From: Manihot esculenta
Lineage: Eukaryota; Streptophyta; Magnoliopsida; Malpighiales; Euphorbiaceae
Direction: 5' to 3'
Assembly: GCF_001659605.2 (NCBI RefSeq)
Contig: NC_035174.2
Coordinates: forward strand, 9,048,402 to 9,112,401
Length of the DNA stretch: 64,000 bases
Part shown: positions 47,920-59,004 of the stretch, one piece after another
Layout: every line of letters begins with the position of its first letter
Numbering within the stretch: position 1 is the stretch's first letter
Position numbers and translations under genes: made by a program
The notes under the pieces: generated by a model
The model's database searches: none
Told to the model about the DNA's origin: nothing
The model's input: only the letters and a program-made list of their open reading frames with translations

Positions 47920-48960
47920 TTCGGCGGCCGAACTCTCTCTCTAAAGACGAAAGTCAGACACTTTTGGCGGCCGAACATTACCTTCGGCGGCCGAAAGTCT
48001 GCTTTCAAGCCAAAACTCAACTTTCGGGGGCAAGGTTAGGCGGCCAATCCCTGCATCCTCAGGCAGGTTCGGCGGCCGAAACCACCTTTGGCGGCCGAAC
48101 CTGAGTTCATCCAGAACTCAGCCTTTGTGCATTTCAAGCCTCCCACACCTTCCATACACCCCAAACAAGCACTCAACTTCTCAAACACATGCATACTTCA
48201 CTAACCATGCACAAAGGAGCTCAAACAAGCTTAAACTCCCAAAAACAACATCTAAAGCATACATAGATAGTTTATGACCCACATAGGCCAAAACCATCAA
48301 AACCAACCCAACCTCACATACTCTTTCCCAATCATGCATACTCTCTCCCATAAGCTCAAGGGGCTTGAAAACTAACTTAAACCCCAACACAAACATCACA
48401 GGAACATACATTATCATACATTGGGCATAAAACCCACATAAACCCTAACATGTATATCTACCCATACTCAACCATCAAAACCTCTTAAAACTCACTTAAA
48501 ACTTTGTGAAACGTAAAAGAAAGCATAGATCCACACTTACCTCTTGAAGATCGAGGGTTTGTGCAAGCTCTAACTTGGAGATGGGAGGAAACTACTCCTT
48601 GAGTCTCCAAGCTCCCAAAACTTGATCTAAGCTTGAAAACTCTTCAAAAAAACCATGGAACTCATAAAAATATGAAGGAGATGAAGAGAAAACATGAAAA
48701 TGACCAAAGGAGGACATGAACACACCTGAGCTCGAGAATGGGGAGAAATCTCGCCCATTTTCGGTCTGAGGGGCTTTTATAGGTGGCCAGCCAAACCTCC
48801 TTCGGCGGCCTAACATGCATGCAAAACACCCCCATGTTCGGCGGCCGAACTTGAGGTTCGGCGGCCGAACCTGGTTTGTTCAAACATAGCTTTCGGAGGC
48901 CAAAAGCGCTCCCAAAACCAACTCATGTTCGGCGGCCGAACTTCACTTTCGGCGGCCGAA
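47920..48960. repeat. Dispersed 13-bp palindrome TTCGGCGGCCGAA
   Basis: Perfect copies at 47920, 47983, 48068, 48837, 48857, 48928 and 48948 (start positions), with one-base variants near 47963, 48087 and 48801. They form two clusters either side of the LTR's TATA box. Each is its own reverse complement apart from the central base. Confidence 0.9.
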
Positions 48961-51900
48961 CCTGGCAAAAACCTCCTTGGTCTTTTCTTTTCAAAACTCA
49001 CTTCTTTTTCATTTAAAACCATAAAATCAGTAAAAATCATTTTAGAGATCACATTTTACCCCTCTAGAAGACTCTGGCATCATCAAAATTCCATATTCCA
49101 ACGGAGATTCCTCCAGAAGGTAGGGATTCCGATGCCGGAATCTAGCCGGGTATTACATATCCTGTGCTCTCCACGACACAAATTACAGAACTTGATAGAC
49201 CATTTTCTCCAGAGGAGGTTAAGCTAGCATTGGACCAGATGGCGAGTGGTAAAGCGGCTGGTGACGATGGTTTTAATGTTGAATTTTATAAGAAGGCTTG
49301 GCCAATAGTTGAGACTCAGGTGATTGATTTTGTTCTTTTTTGTTTACAAGGCAATGAGCTCCCAAGCATGATTAATGAGACGGTTTTGGTATTGATACCG
49401 AAGGTGGCTACCCCTGAATTTATTACTCAATTTCGGCCAATTAGCCTCTGTAATGTGCTTTATAAGCTTATTACGAAGGTCTTGGTGAACAGGTTACAAC
49501 AAGTCCTTACTTCTTTAATTGGACTAGAGCAGAATAGTTTTGTTTCGAGTCGACAAATCACGGATAATGTAGTCATTTACCAAGAGGCTCTTCACACTAT
49601 GGGGAAAATGAACGGTGGCAATGGATTTATGGCTTTGAAAATTGATTTAGAAAAAGCCTATGATAGGCTGGAATGGAGCTTTATTGATTGGAGCTTGGAG
49701 AAAGCTAATTTTTCCAGTTTATGGAGAACGAATGTGAGACATTGTGTTCATTCTGCTTCTATGTCAGTTCTTTGGAATAATGAGAAGTTGGAGTCTTTTT
49801 TGCCCACTCGTGGGATTCGGCAAGGAGACCCTTTATCATCCTATCTTTTTGTGCTTTGTGTGGAGCAACTTTCCAATATTATTAAACATTCGGTGGAACA
49901 AGGGGCGTGGCATCCACTTCCTATTTACAACAATGGTCCGTTGGTTTCACATCTCATGTTCGCCGACGATATGGTATTGTTTGCTGAAGCTACGGAAGAA
50001 CAACTGGATGTTATTATTAATTGTTTAACTGTCTTTTGTAATGCTTCTGGACAAAAGGTGAATTTTTTAAAGTCAAGCCTTTTTGTTTCTCCGAATGTGA
50101 GTACATCAACAGCCTCTCGTTTATCCTCTAAATCAGGAATTCCTTTGGTCTCTAACCTTGGGCGTTATTTGGGTGTACCATCTTTTCATGGTAGAGTATC
50201 TCAGGTACAATTTCGTGGATTGGTTGATGATATGCGAAGCCGGCTTGCTGGTTGGAAGGCGGGTGCACTTTCTAGAGCAGGGAGAATAACGCTGGTCCAA
50301 TCAGTCTTGAACTCCATTCCTATTTATACTATGCAATCTATTAAATTGCCAGTGTCTATTTGTAAGGAAATGGAGCGGCTTTGCCGTAATTTTATTTGGC
50401 ATGGTAACAGTGGGGATTCTGCTGTTCATCTGATTAGTTGGCAAACTTTGCAATATCCAAAGCAAAATGGTGGGTTGGGCATTCGGAATTTTGGATTAAT
50501 GAATCAAGCTATGTTGGGTAAATTATGTTGGCGGGCATTTATGAACCCATCTGACTTATGGATCTCATGTCTCCTTTGGAAATATAATAATGGTAGAATT
50601 TCTTGGAATCTTCGAGTACCTCCTGGTGCCTCTATGAATTGGAAGGCTTTATGCTGGGGCCTCCAATTAGTTTCTAGCGGTGTTTCTATTGATGTTCGTA
50701 GTGGTACTGATGTTAAGTTTTGACAAGATGATTGGCTTTCGGTTGGACCTCTTTTCCGATTGGTTTTTGCTCCTATTGATCCTTTGGAATTAGAGGTGGT
50801 TGTGAGATATTATTGGATCCCTGGATATGGATGGGATTGGAATCGGTTGTCTTTATGGCTACCTGATTTCGTTTTAGCATTTTTACTCCCCATTTGCCTA
50901 CATGATGATGTTAACTCAAGGGATGGAATAAATGGAAACATTCCATTAGTGGACAGTATTCAGTTAAAACGGGGTACTCTCTTCTGGTGGAGAAATGTGG
51001 TTTACCAGTTGCCTTACCATTATGGAAGCTTATTTGGAAAGCAACTGGCACGCAGAGGATGCGGGTTTTTCTGTGGGAAGTTGCCCATGAGAAAATTATG
51101 GTCAATGTTCAGCGGTTTCGGAGAGGATGTATTAATTTAGACTTGTGTATGAGCTGTGGTACTCAGTCTGAGTCGGTGCTACATGTTTTAAGAGATTGCA
51201 ACTTTATTAAGAGTTGCTGGCTTAATTTATTACCTGCTAGTGAAGTCCAGACCTTTTTTGGCTTCGTTGATATCCGCAAATGGTTGTCTTGGTGTCTTAA
51301 AAGCTCTTTTTGTATTGGAGAGCTTCCCTGGCCTGTGGTTTTTATGGTTACAGTTTGGTGGGCATGGAAATTTCGCAATGAACGGTCCTTCAATCTTGGG
51401 GTCCAAAGATCAGTTCCTCGGCCACTAATCTTGGGCAAGGCTAAGGAAATATATCAAGCCTGGAATGGTTATTTTTCTTCTTCTATTCAACGTCAATGTC
51501 AAGTGATTAGAGTGGCCTGGACACCAGCAGCTATGGGGTGGATTACAATCAACACAGATGGTAGTGTGCGTCAAAATTCAGGAGCTGCAACCTGTGCGGG
51601 TTCTTTTCGAGACAGTGATGGTAAATGGCTACTTGGTTTTCGTTGTGTGTTGGGAGTTTGTGGTATGGTTGAGGCAGAATTATGGGCCATATATCATGCT
51701 TTGAATGTGGCTTGGAGTAGGGGATGGCGGAAAATTGTTATCCAAACTGATTTTCAAGTTGCTGTTCAGCTTCTTCAAGGTCAAGGCAGTGGTGTTTATA
51801 GACTACAGTCTTTAGTTATTAATTGCAGAGCTCTTATCCGGCGGGAATGAGAGGTTAAGGTCGTGAAAATATATAGGGAAGCTAATATGGTAGCGGATTA

Positions 51901-52062
51901 TCTTGCGAATAGTGCGCATGGTGGAGTCTTTGGTATGAGTCTTATTGATTTGCCTTCATCTAGTATTAAGCTCCTCTTGGATGCTGACTGTATGAATGTT
52001 TTTCATGATCGTATAATAAATTAAAAGGCTCTATCCCTCCTTTTCAAAAAAAAAAAAAAAAA

Positions 52063-53740
52063 TTCAAATTTTTAAATATTTTAGATCAATTTTATAATTT
52101 TTTTTCATAACTCATAGAAATTTTATCAATTTATTATTTTTTTTTAAATTGATTACTCATAATATTATTATAATAAAATAAATGCAAGTATGCGTAAAAA
52201 TAATAATACTTTATAATAATAATAATAAATTTATTGTTTACCATCAGTTTTATCGAAATTTTAAAATAAAATTTTAATTATTTTCTCCCACAATTGAAAA
52301 ATATAATTTCCTCTCACCATCGAGAAATAAAATTTCCTTCCACCGTTGAAAGACGAAAAATAATTTTTAAAATTGTTGAAAAATTATAATAGAATAATAA
52401 AATTTAATGATGTTGGACACTATTTTTAAAAATTTATTTTGTAATTCTCCAAATATCTCTAGAATAAATTAGATCCTTCTTAAATTTAATATTTAGGACA
52501 AGGACAATGATTTATTTTTTATTTATATTCCAACAGAAAATATTGAAATGAGATGAATAAAATAAAAAAATGAAAGTAATTTTTTTTTGTGAAGGTGTAA
52601 AGTATTTATTATAATGAAAAAACTACTTCTTATAAACTATTATAAAAATATTGAAATAATATAATTAAATCTATATAAAATTATAATAATCAGATTTAAT
52701 ATTAAATTTAAATATTAAACCTATGACTATAAAAAAAATATCACAAATAAAATTTTTAATGATTATAAAACTTTATAGAATAAAATAATTATATTTAAAA
52801 TTTAAAAATATTTAAAAATAAAAAATAATATTTATTAATAAATTAAAATCTTTTAAAATCTAAATTCATTTTTACAATAAATTATTATCTAAATTGTAAC
52901 AAAAATATTTCTTAGGTTTAAAAAAATTATATAGAATCATGGTAATCCTATGTTAACATTTGAATAAATATATTAAGTATAAAATTGAATATAAATACAC
53001 TTATTAACATATTTTATATTTAATTAATATGTGATTTATTTTTAAAAAGAAACATACTATTTAATTTTATAGTGTAATAAAATTAATTATTTAATTCTTT
53101 ATTTAAAATAGTATTTTTAAACTATTAATTATTTAATGCATCTATTAATTATATAAATTAAATAATTATTTTTAAAATTATAATGATTATATAGTTATAT
53201 TTTTATATATTGAAAAATAATGACATTTTTAGTCATTTTCAAATTAAATAGATAAAAGGAGTAAATAGTTTATTATTTAAGAAAATATTTAATTTATTTT
53301 TAAAATAATTAAAAAAATAATTTTATTGCACTATAAACTAAGTAAAAATATTAAATAATTAATAATTATCAAAAAAAGAAACCGTTTAATATATTTTTAA
53401 AAATAAAAAATTAAAGAATTAATTTTATTAAATTATCTGAATTAAATTTTTTCACCATGCAGCTAAATTTTATTTTCAAGGCTTTACTAGGCATCCAGAT
53501 AGACTCTACCATGACTCTTTTTTTTTTAAGCTGCAAAAGTATTTTACATTAATAAACCGAAACGCCATCGTTTTACTACGGATTTGCCACCTAATTAATA
53601 AGTTGCAGGCATTTTATAATTACTCTTTGGTAGACTGGGTCCCACACTGGCACGTCTTATGCCGTGTGCATCGGAGGACGTAGATCTGTAATCTTTTATT
53701 GTATTGCCTGCCGTTGATGGTCCTCAACTCCTACCTACCT
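52063..53740. other. AT-rich intergenic region
   Basis: No supported gene. From about 53600 it becomes GC-richer (GGGTCCCACACTGGCACGTC near 53637), which is probably the distal promoter of the MIR482 cluster. Confidence 0.45.
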
Positions 53741-53750
53741 AGCAAACCTT

Positions 53751-53768
53751 TTTATATATATATATATT
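53751..53768 (+). promoter_or_regulatory. Possible TATA box of the MIR482 cluster
   Basis: CCTTTTTATATATATATATA about 265 bp upstream of the first hairpin, in the correct strand and next to GC-richer sequence. A TATA function is plausible, but an AT microsatellite would look the same. Confidence 0.35.
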
Positions 53769-54011
53769 TTTCAAAATTTCCGCATGTCCAGACAAAGCTT
53801 CAAACAATCTCGTGAACGAATATCAGCTTTTAAAATTGTTTAATTGTATTTTTAACCCCAATACTTCTCATAATCACAAGTTCGCCTCAGTCACCCATGA
53901 TCCCACTTACTGTGGCATATAGAACCCATCTCTCCAGCTCACAGTCAATTACTCATGAAATGAAAGCCTGTCTCTAGCAGACTGAGACAAAGAAAGAGAG
54001 AGTTAGAGGAA

Positions 54012-54110
54012 GTTCACGGAGATGGGTGGGTAGGCAAAAAGAAAAAGTTAAGGCCTCGTTTAATCTTGGCTCATACTTTTTACCTACTCCACCCATTCCA
54101 TTCACTTCCT
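54012..54110 (+). ncRNA. MIR482: MIR482/2118-family precursor, first hairpin of a cluster
   Basis: The 3' arm at 54078-54099 carries the candidate mature 22-mer, TTTTACCTACTCCACCCATT then CC, close to known miR482 sequences. The 5' arm (GGAGATGGGTGGGTAGGCAA at 54018-54037, then AAAG) pairs with it through GGGTGG:CCACCC, GTAGG:CCTAC and AAAAG:CTTTT, with one bulge and one mismatch, across a 35-nt loop. The complement of the mature strand encodes GMGGVGK (the NBS-LRR P-loop). A second, related hairpin begins 60 bp downstream on the same strand. Confidence 0.87.
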
Positions 54111-54164
54111 TCAACTTCTCTGTTTCTTTTACTTTGGGATCTTTCTGTGAATCTCATGAAAAGA

Positions 54165-54326
54165 GAGAGAGGATGAGTGGAAAGGGAGAAGATTGCTGGG
54201 AGTTATTGGTATGGGAGGATTGGGCAAGATTAATCGCTTGCTTTGTTTGAAAGCAAAGACTAGATAAATTTTCCCAAGGCCTCCTATACCAATGAACTCC
54301 AGCAGTTTCCTCCCCTTCCTCACACT
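54165..54326 (+). ncRNA. miR1448-like (miR482-related) precursor, second hairpin of the cluster
   Basis: The 5' arm GGTATGGGAGGATTGGGCAA (54208-54227) pairs with the 3' arm TTTTCCCAAGGCCTCCTATA (54269-54288, then CC). The outer stem is also well paired: GATTGCTGGGAGTTATTGGT (from 54191) against its near-complement at about 54284-54310, and AGTGGAAAGGGAG against CTCCCCTTCCTCAC. The whole is a hairpin of about 160 nt with a loop at 54231-54266. The 3' 22-mer resembles poplar miR1448, known to be co-transcribed with miR482, and its complement encodes GIGGLGK, again a P-loop. Which name applies needs comparison with miRNA records. Confidence 0.82.
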
Positions 54327-54329
54327 AAT

Positions 54330-56818
54330 ATTTAATTTCTCACAGCCCTAGGTCACCGTTGATCATGCATGCAGAGCCAAGGAGAGAACATTTAATAAGA
54401 AAATGGGCCTAAGCTTTACACAAAACTAGTGAAACCAATCACATATCCAAAGAAAGGCTTGCTTAGAGAAGTGATGAAACAAAAACAAAACTCCTTTATA
54501 GCCTACTTGGTGATGGGAAGGCTCTCAAACTATTACTCTCTTCAGCATTAGCAGGTCTTTTTTAATATAAAATAAGCAAAATTCATTCATGAAATAACAT
54601 GATGCACAATACTATCATAAACTAACAAATCATTAAATGGAGGTAGTCCAGAAAGTTAGCTAACTTAACAATCTGGCTAGAGTCAACATTCAAAAAGATA
54701 AAAAGGAAAAAGTCCCCCACACTGATAGCAAGTCCCCACTACGACAAATATTGGGGACCTTAATTAGCCATTCCTTATCTTTTTTTCCGTTATCTTTAAC
54801 TTCCAAAGGTCACCCAGATTTCCTCGCTCCTGTCGGATGTAAAAATGAAAAAGGATATTATATTGTAATATTAGAACAAGCACATTCACATTCACATTCA
54901 CATGGCTCTCACAGTTGGTCAGCAACAACAGTAAAAAGTAACTTAAAATTAAAATCCAAATCCACTCGGGATCCAATGCATTGCAAAGTAAAGTTGTGAC
55001 TTGAGAGGCTGCCTTGCTTTTACCCTCTTTTACTCAACATTTCCACCTTTACTTTCCCCGGCTTCAAACGCCTCAAAACGGGACTTCCCCGGTGTCGTTT
55101 CGTTTCTCCCAATACTACGGGCCTCACGCGCCGCTCTCTGTCCACCCATGACCGGACATGCAATTCCCACACTTTCATATTCAGCTTCTTCATTATCTAA
55201 TCATTGACCTTTCCTTACTATTTTCGCCCTTTTTATCTAAATTTTTTTATTGTTATTTTAGCAATATCGTCTTTTAAGAATTAATAGTTTATCATAAGAT
55301 ATAATCAGTTTAAAAAATTGGAGTCATTTGAGCGTACGGTTACAGCGATACTGGGTAATTGATTTGACGCGTAAACGGCATCATGATGACGCTGTTCTTC
55401 TTCTCAAATCATTATCACAATAGCAAACAATTTTAATGGACGGCTAAGATTGAGTTCCACACTGTATTAGAAAGTGGAGCACCCACTTTAGCCATTGTTG
55501 CATTATTGCCCATTACTGTACGTTAACAAAGTCAACTTTCAACAGATTGATCAACATCTGATGGTTCAATATTTTAGTAGATAGGTGCAGCATGTACAGT
55601 ATCTAATCCCAGTAGAAAGAATTTTTTTCCCTTTGTTTTTTATTAGGATCTGAATTTTGTATTAGATGATATTGAGATGTTTCTGAATATATGATAAATA
55701 TTAAAGTTATGATAAATCAATTTGAGAAAAAAAATTATGACGAATCAAATTTGAGTTTAATTTAATTTATTTATACAGGGAATCAGAAAATTAGAAATTG
55801 AAGTTGTTAAATTTGAAAAATAAAAGAGAATCTGAGGCGCTGACTTGTGTAATAAAGCTTTATATATATGAATAGCTTTTGTTACGTTGAGGACAAATGT
55901 TTAGTAAAGTGATTATTACATAGACATCCATATATTTGTTTTCCCATTAGCTTCTTCCTCTATCAAACCTAAAAGTATGTCTCCATTTCTCAATCTTTAC
56001 ATCTCTGTCCTACCAGAAAGATTAGTGCATCCAAGGCTGCCATCTCCTCCACCCCCATTTTCACACAGTCTTTGTTTTTTCACTTTTCTCTTTCCTTAAT
56101 TTTTCAAACGCCATTATTAAAAAGTAAATGTCTTTCTCCCTGTTATTAACGGATTTAAGTCATAGAAATAAAGGCTTTACAAATTTAAGAAATAATATGA
56201 AAATAGTGAGAGTTTAAACTTAATGCGCATAAAATACAAGGATGCTCCAACTCTTTGTAAAGTACTAAAAAACCATAATGAAAATTGAAAAAAGTTTTTT
56301 ATTTTCAGAAGACAAGAATCAATTAATTTGATTTTTAAAATTTTATCAACCTGTCATATTTGACGCTTTAAACAAGAGAAGTAAAGTAGATATCTTTTTG
56401 GTCCAATTGTCTGCTTCAAATATTCATGCACATCCTTCTATGCAATGACTAGTAGTAGTAGGCAGTAGCTAAAGCTGGCCATCAAAAAATAGCCAACCCA
56501 ACTCTCAATAATAAGGTAATTAAACTAAAAAGTTGGCCATCAACACTTTTGTCTTGAGCTAAGTGATCGTCTTTACTCTTTAGTCTCTACCAATTTGCAC
56601 TGAACAAAGCCACGTTCACATGCAGCGACAAATAAACCCCATCAATGCCATCTTTTCTTCACCTCCATGAGAATAATATGAAAACTCCCAAGACCCTTGA
56701 AAATCGAGTTAGTGGAGTTTTTGCATTCCCCACAAACATGCCCTTAACCAGCTAGCCTTAGACCAGCAACTTCAACTTCACTTTTTCCCTTTCTTTTTTT
56801 TAATTATTTTAAAGAGAA
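54330..56818. other. Intergenic region
   Basis: No supported gene. It includes a short CATTCA tandem (ACATTCACATTCACATTCAC near 54882) and a GC-richer patch at about 55040-55160, with a reading frame (55001-55207) that has no recognisable domain. The MIR482 cluster transcript may extend into the first few hundred bases. Confidence 0.4.
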
Positions 56819-57724
56819 GGAAAAATTACTTTTTAGTCTCTGGATTTAACGTAATTAACACTTCTATTCCTCTATTTTGGCGACCCAATACTTAAGTCTC
56901 TCTTTTTTTTTTCGTCTAAATTCATTGTCATTCTGTCTAAAATAGTCGTTTAGAACACATGAATTGATAAAATTGGCCCTTAGTAAAAATCCTTTTATTT
57001 CAAAATCACGAAACACAAATTCAATTCACTTTAAATTCTTCTTCTTCTTTCTCATACTATTTCTCCAACACTCCATCTATTTAAAATCACAAAACTAAAA
57101 CCCAATACCTCTTCAATGTAGATTCTTCTTCTTCCCACTTCTTCTTTCTCATAATAGGATACTTTAATTCTTGATTGGATCAGCTGTTGAGTTTTGGACT
57201 CATGATATTAATGTTTTTAGGAATTTCAAATGCGAAAAAGGATAAGAAATTTTTGGGAGGATCCTATGGTGACTTCTGCTTATACTATTAAGTATGTCAA
57301 GGGTTTTCAAGGTGGGAATTAGAAGATTGGTGGTGGTTTCAAGGGTTTTTAAGTTGGGAATTTTAATCCACTTTATAATTTTTAGGAAATTTATGAGAAA
57401 ATCAATAAAGTTAAAAGGAAATTGAGAAAATATGAGAAAGAAGAAAGATTAAAAAGAAAAAAAAAAAGGAGAATAATGTAAAAGGAAAATATGTAAAAGG
57501 AAATAGAGAAAATATGAAAGAGAAGGAAAATTGAGGGTTAAGGATATTTTTGAAAAAAATTATCACCTCTCACCTTTGACTCTTTGACTAAACGGCTATT
57601 TTGGACAAAAGTATTATGAATTTAGATGAAAAAGAAAGTGAGGGACTTAAGTATTGGGTCGTCAAAATAGAGGGATAGAAGTGTTAATTACGTTAAATAT
57701 CAGGGACTAAAAAATAATTTTTCC
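56819..57724. mobile_element. Foldback DNA element with long terminal inverted repeats
   Basis: About 906 bp. The first ~137 bp (56819-56955) and last ~138 bp (57587-57724) are inverted copies of each other. The outer end is GGAAAAATTACTTTTTAGTC on the left and the complement of GGAAAAATTATTTTTTAGTC on the right, and the inner end pairs TCTAAAATAGTCGTTTAG with CTAAACGGCTATTTTGGA. No transposase is present. Long inverted repeats of this size suggest a non-autonomous Mutator-like element or another foldback MITE. I could not define a convincing target duplication. Fragments with similar wording occur at about 59440-59500 and 59640-59735. Confidence 0.7.
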
Positions 57725-57795
57725 AGAAAAAAAATCATATTAAAAATTAAAGGAAAATCCCAATCATTTTAAACAAAAAAAGCTACAATCTTGCC

Positions 57796-58380
57796 TTTAT
57801 ATACGACCCATCATGTCCCCTCATGCCTCATATCCAACTCTCTTTCCTACTCTTTCTTTGCTACTTTAGCTTCTTAGCAACTATGCTTCTAGCAAAAATA
57901 TTTTAGCTAGAGCTACTACCGTTCATTTTTTCTTTATCTGTCAAGATGATAGGCACCCACCGGCAAGGCTCCGGCGGCTTTGGCAAAGGCTATAAAGGAA
58001 GTCATGGGTGGCTGTGCTGGCACGCTGAAGGAGGGGTAATCTTTTGTGTATATATTGATGAAACGTGATGGCAAAAGAACAGCAGAAATAGAAACAAGGC
58101 TTTGCAATTGCACTCTCCTGAGTTTCTAGCCCTAGTGAAAGGGCAGAATTGGGAGAGTGACATTATTGCATCGCGGGGAATTGAGGGTAGCGGTCCGATT
58201 TACCTTCCTTTTAGGTCTTAACTTTCTTTTTATTCCTTGTTTAACCTTATGTCTTCCTGTTTATTTACATCTTTGCCTTTTCTCTCTCTCTCTCTTTCTT
58301 CTTTCTTCTTTCTTCTTTCCTGGTTCATGTTATAAAACATGGGATGTAAGAGTTGCATACGAGGTAGCAAGCTAAGGTAA
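57796..58380 (+). other. Transcript-like region with a 40-codon ORF
   Basis: A TATA-like CTTTATATACG at 57795-57804 is followed by a pyrimidine-rich leader and an ATG at 57946. This opens a 40-residue frame (MIGTHRQGSGGFGKGYKGSH, then a Trp/Cys-containing tail; stop at 58066-58068). At 58375 there is a strong donor-like CTAAG/GTAAGTT, and a possible acceptor TTGATTTCAG at about 58423. The peptide is Gly/Lys/His-rich and matches no family I recognise. The unit could be a small-peptide gene, a long non-coding RNA or a primary miRNA; I found no known miRNA in it. Confidence 0.25.
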
Positions 58381-59004
58381 GTTTTCATAGAAGCGTAGGT
58401 GTTGAATTAAGGTTGATTTCAGGGTGTGGAAATGCTTGTAATATATATGCTGCTGGGCATGCATCGCTTACACATATCATGTATTTGCTTTGTTTTTATG
58501 ATTTGGTGATCAAAGAAAATGACTTCACTTTCCCTTAACTTTCTTTCTCTGCGGTTTTGTTTTCTCTCTTACATCACAGACATTCGATTATTCTATTAGT
58601 TTACAAGTCAAACACTTTATAAAAAATTTCATGCTATAGATTGCACGCATCCGTTCTAAATATGTGTTAAGAGAAAAACATATAAGCTGTGAATAATCGT
58701 TGTCAAGTAGAGATTTGATGGGAGCATATGATACTTTGAATTGATGAAAATTTTATTTGATCCTTCAGAACTTGTGGCTTAAAGCACAGATATGCAGCTG
58801 GCCTAAGCTTAAATATCTGTGCCTTGAATTGTGAACTTGTTTGCATTTTGTGTTTTAGCCAACTCTCCATCTTTATTCAAAGTAAAATCAAGAGGAAATC
58901 CTTCAGCAAAAAATGAACCATTTGACTGATAGAATCTTGGGTTTACAAAAAAATTTGTATTGTATTTATCACAGGTATAATTAACTAGTCAAACACTCAT
59001 TTTC
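58381..59004. other. Intergenic region
   Basis: AT-rich, with no recognisable gene or repeat. Confidence 0.4.

Larger units (their letters stand above)
46707..49157 (-). mobile_element. Solo LTR of a gypsy-like retrotransposon inserted in LINE ORF2
   Basis: A 2,451-bp sequence beginning TGTAACGACCCG and ending CGGGTATTACA (TG..CA ends), flanked by the perfect 5-bp duplication TATCC at 46702-46706 and 49158-49162. There is no internal coding domain and no second LTR, so this is a solo LTR left by recombination. The orientation is taken from a minus-strand CTATAAAAG TATA box (plus 48776-48784) followed by a leader with a donor-like CTTCAAGAG/GTAAGT (about 48535-48545). The LTR contains repeated 13-bp palindromes and a short tandem array. 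Reading frames inside it are not genes. Confidence 0.9.
45433..52024 (+). pseudogene. LINE ORF2, split by a solo LTR and with further breaks
   Basis: The APE endonuclease comes first (ITWNCHGA, LVEPRIFG, VAGDFNSVV, RLDRCFVS, SDHVPI). The LTR insert at 46707-49157 falls within a codon, and the frame resumes exactly at 49163 when the insert and one copy of TATCC are ignored. Reverse transcriptase follows (FRPISLCNVLYKLITKVL, KIDLEKAYDRLEW, GIRQGDPLSSYLF, MFADDMVLF). Damage: TGA at 50721-50723 in VKF-stop-QDDW (TGG expected), a frameshift near 50910-50925, and TGA at 51848-51850. The zf-RVT-like block (CMSCGTQSESVLHVLRDC) and an RNase H domain (INTDGSV, AELWAIYHAL, IQTDFQVAV, REANMVADYLA) keep their key acidic residues. 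The end is TAA at 52022-52024. Confidence 0.88.
43702..52062 (+). mobile_element. Older L1-type LINE, interrupted by a solo LTR
   Basis: A second plant L1 element, on the plus strand. It has a full ORF1 (43702-45411), then ORF2 (45433-52024) ending just before a poly(A) at 52046-52062. A 2,451-bp solo LTR plus its 5-bp duplication splits ORF2. Without the insert the element is about 5.9 kb. I found no convincing target-site duplication. A loosely similar ATTTAGGATCAAT (about 43665) and TTTTAGATCAAT (about 52080) may be a decayed one. Several nonsense changes and one frameshift show it is older than the 36.8 kb LINE. Confidence 0.9.

Noticed and set aside
48592..49227. Reading frames of 73-100 codons containing repeated VRPPN or FGGRTS wording
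   Set aside because: They are translations of the TTCGGCGGCCGAA palindromes inside the solo LTR.
54129..54323. Minus-strand frame with GIGGLGK, suggesting an NBS-LRR fragment
   Set aside because: Only the miRNA arm matches the P-loop, and the adjoining sequence is the self-complementary stem. It is explained by the second hairpin.
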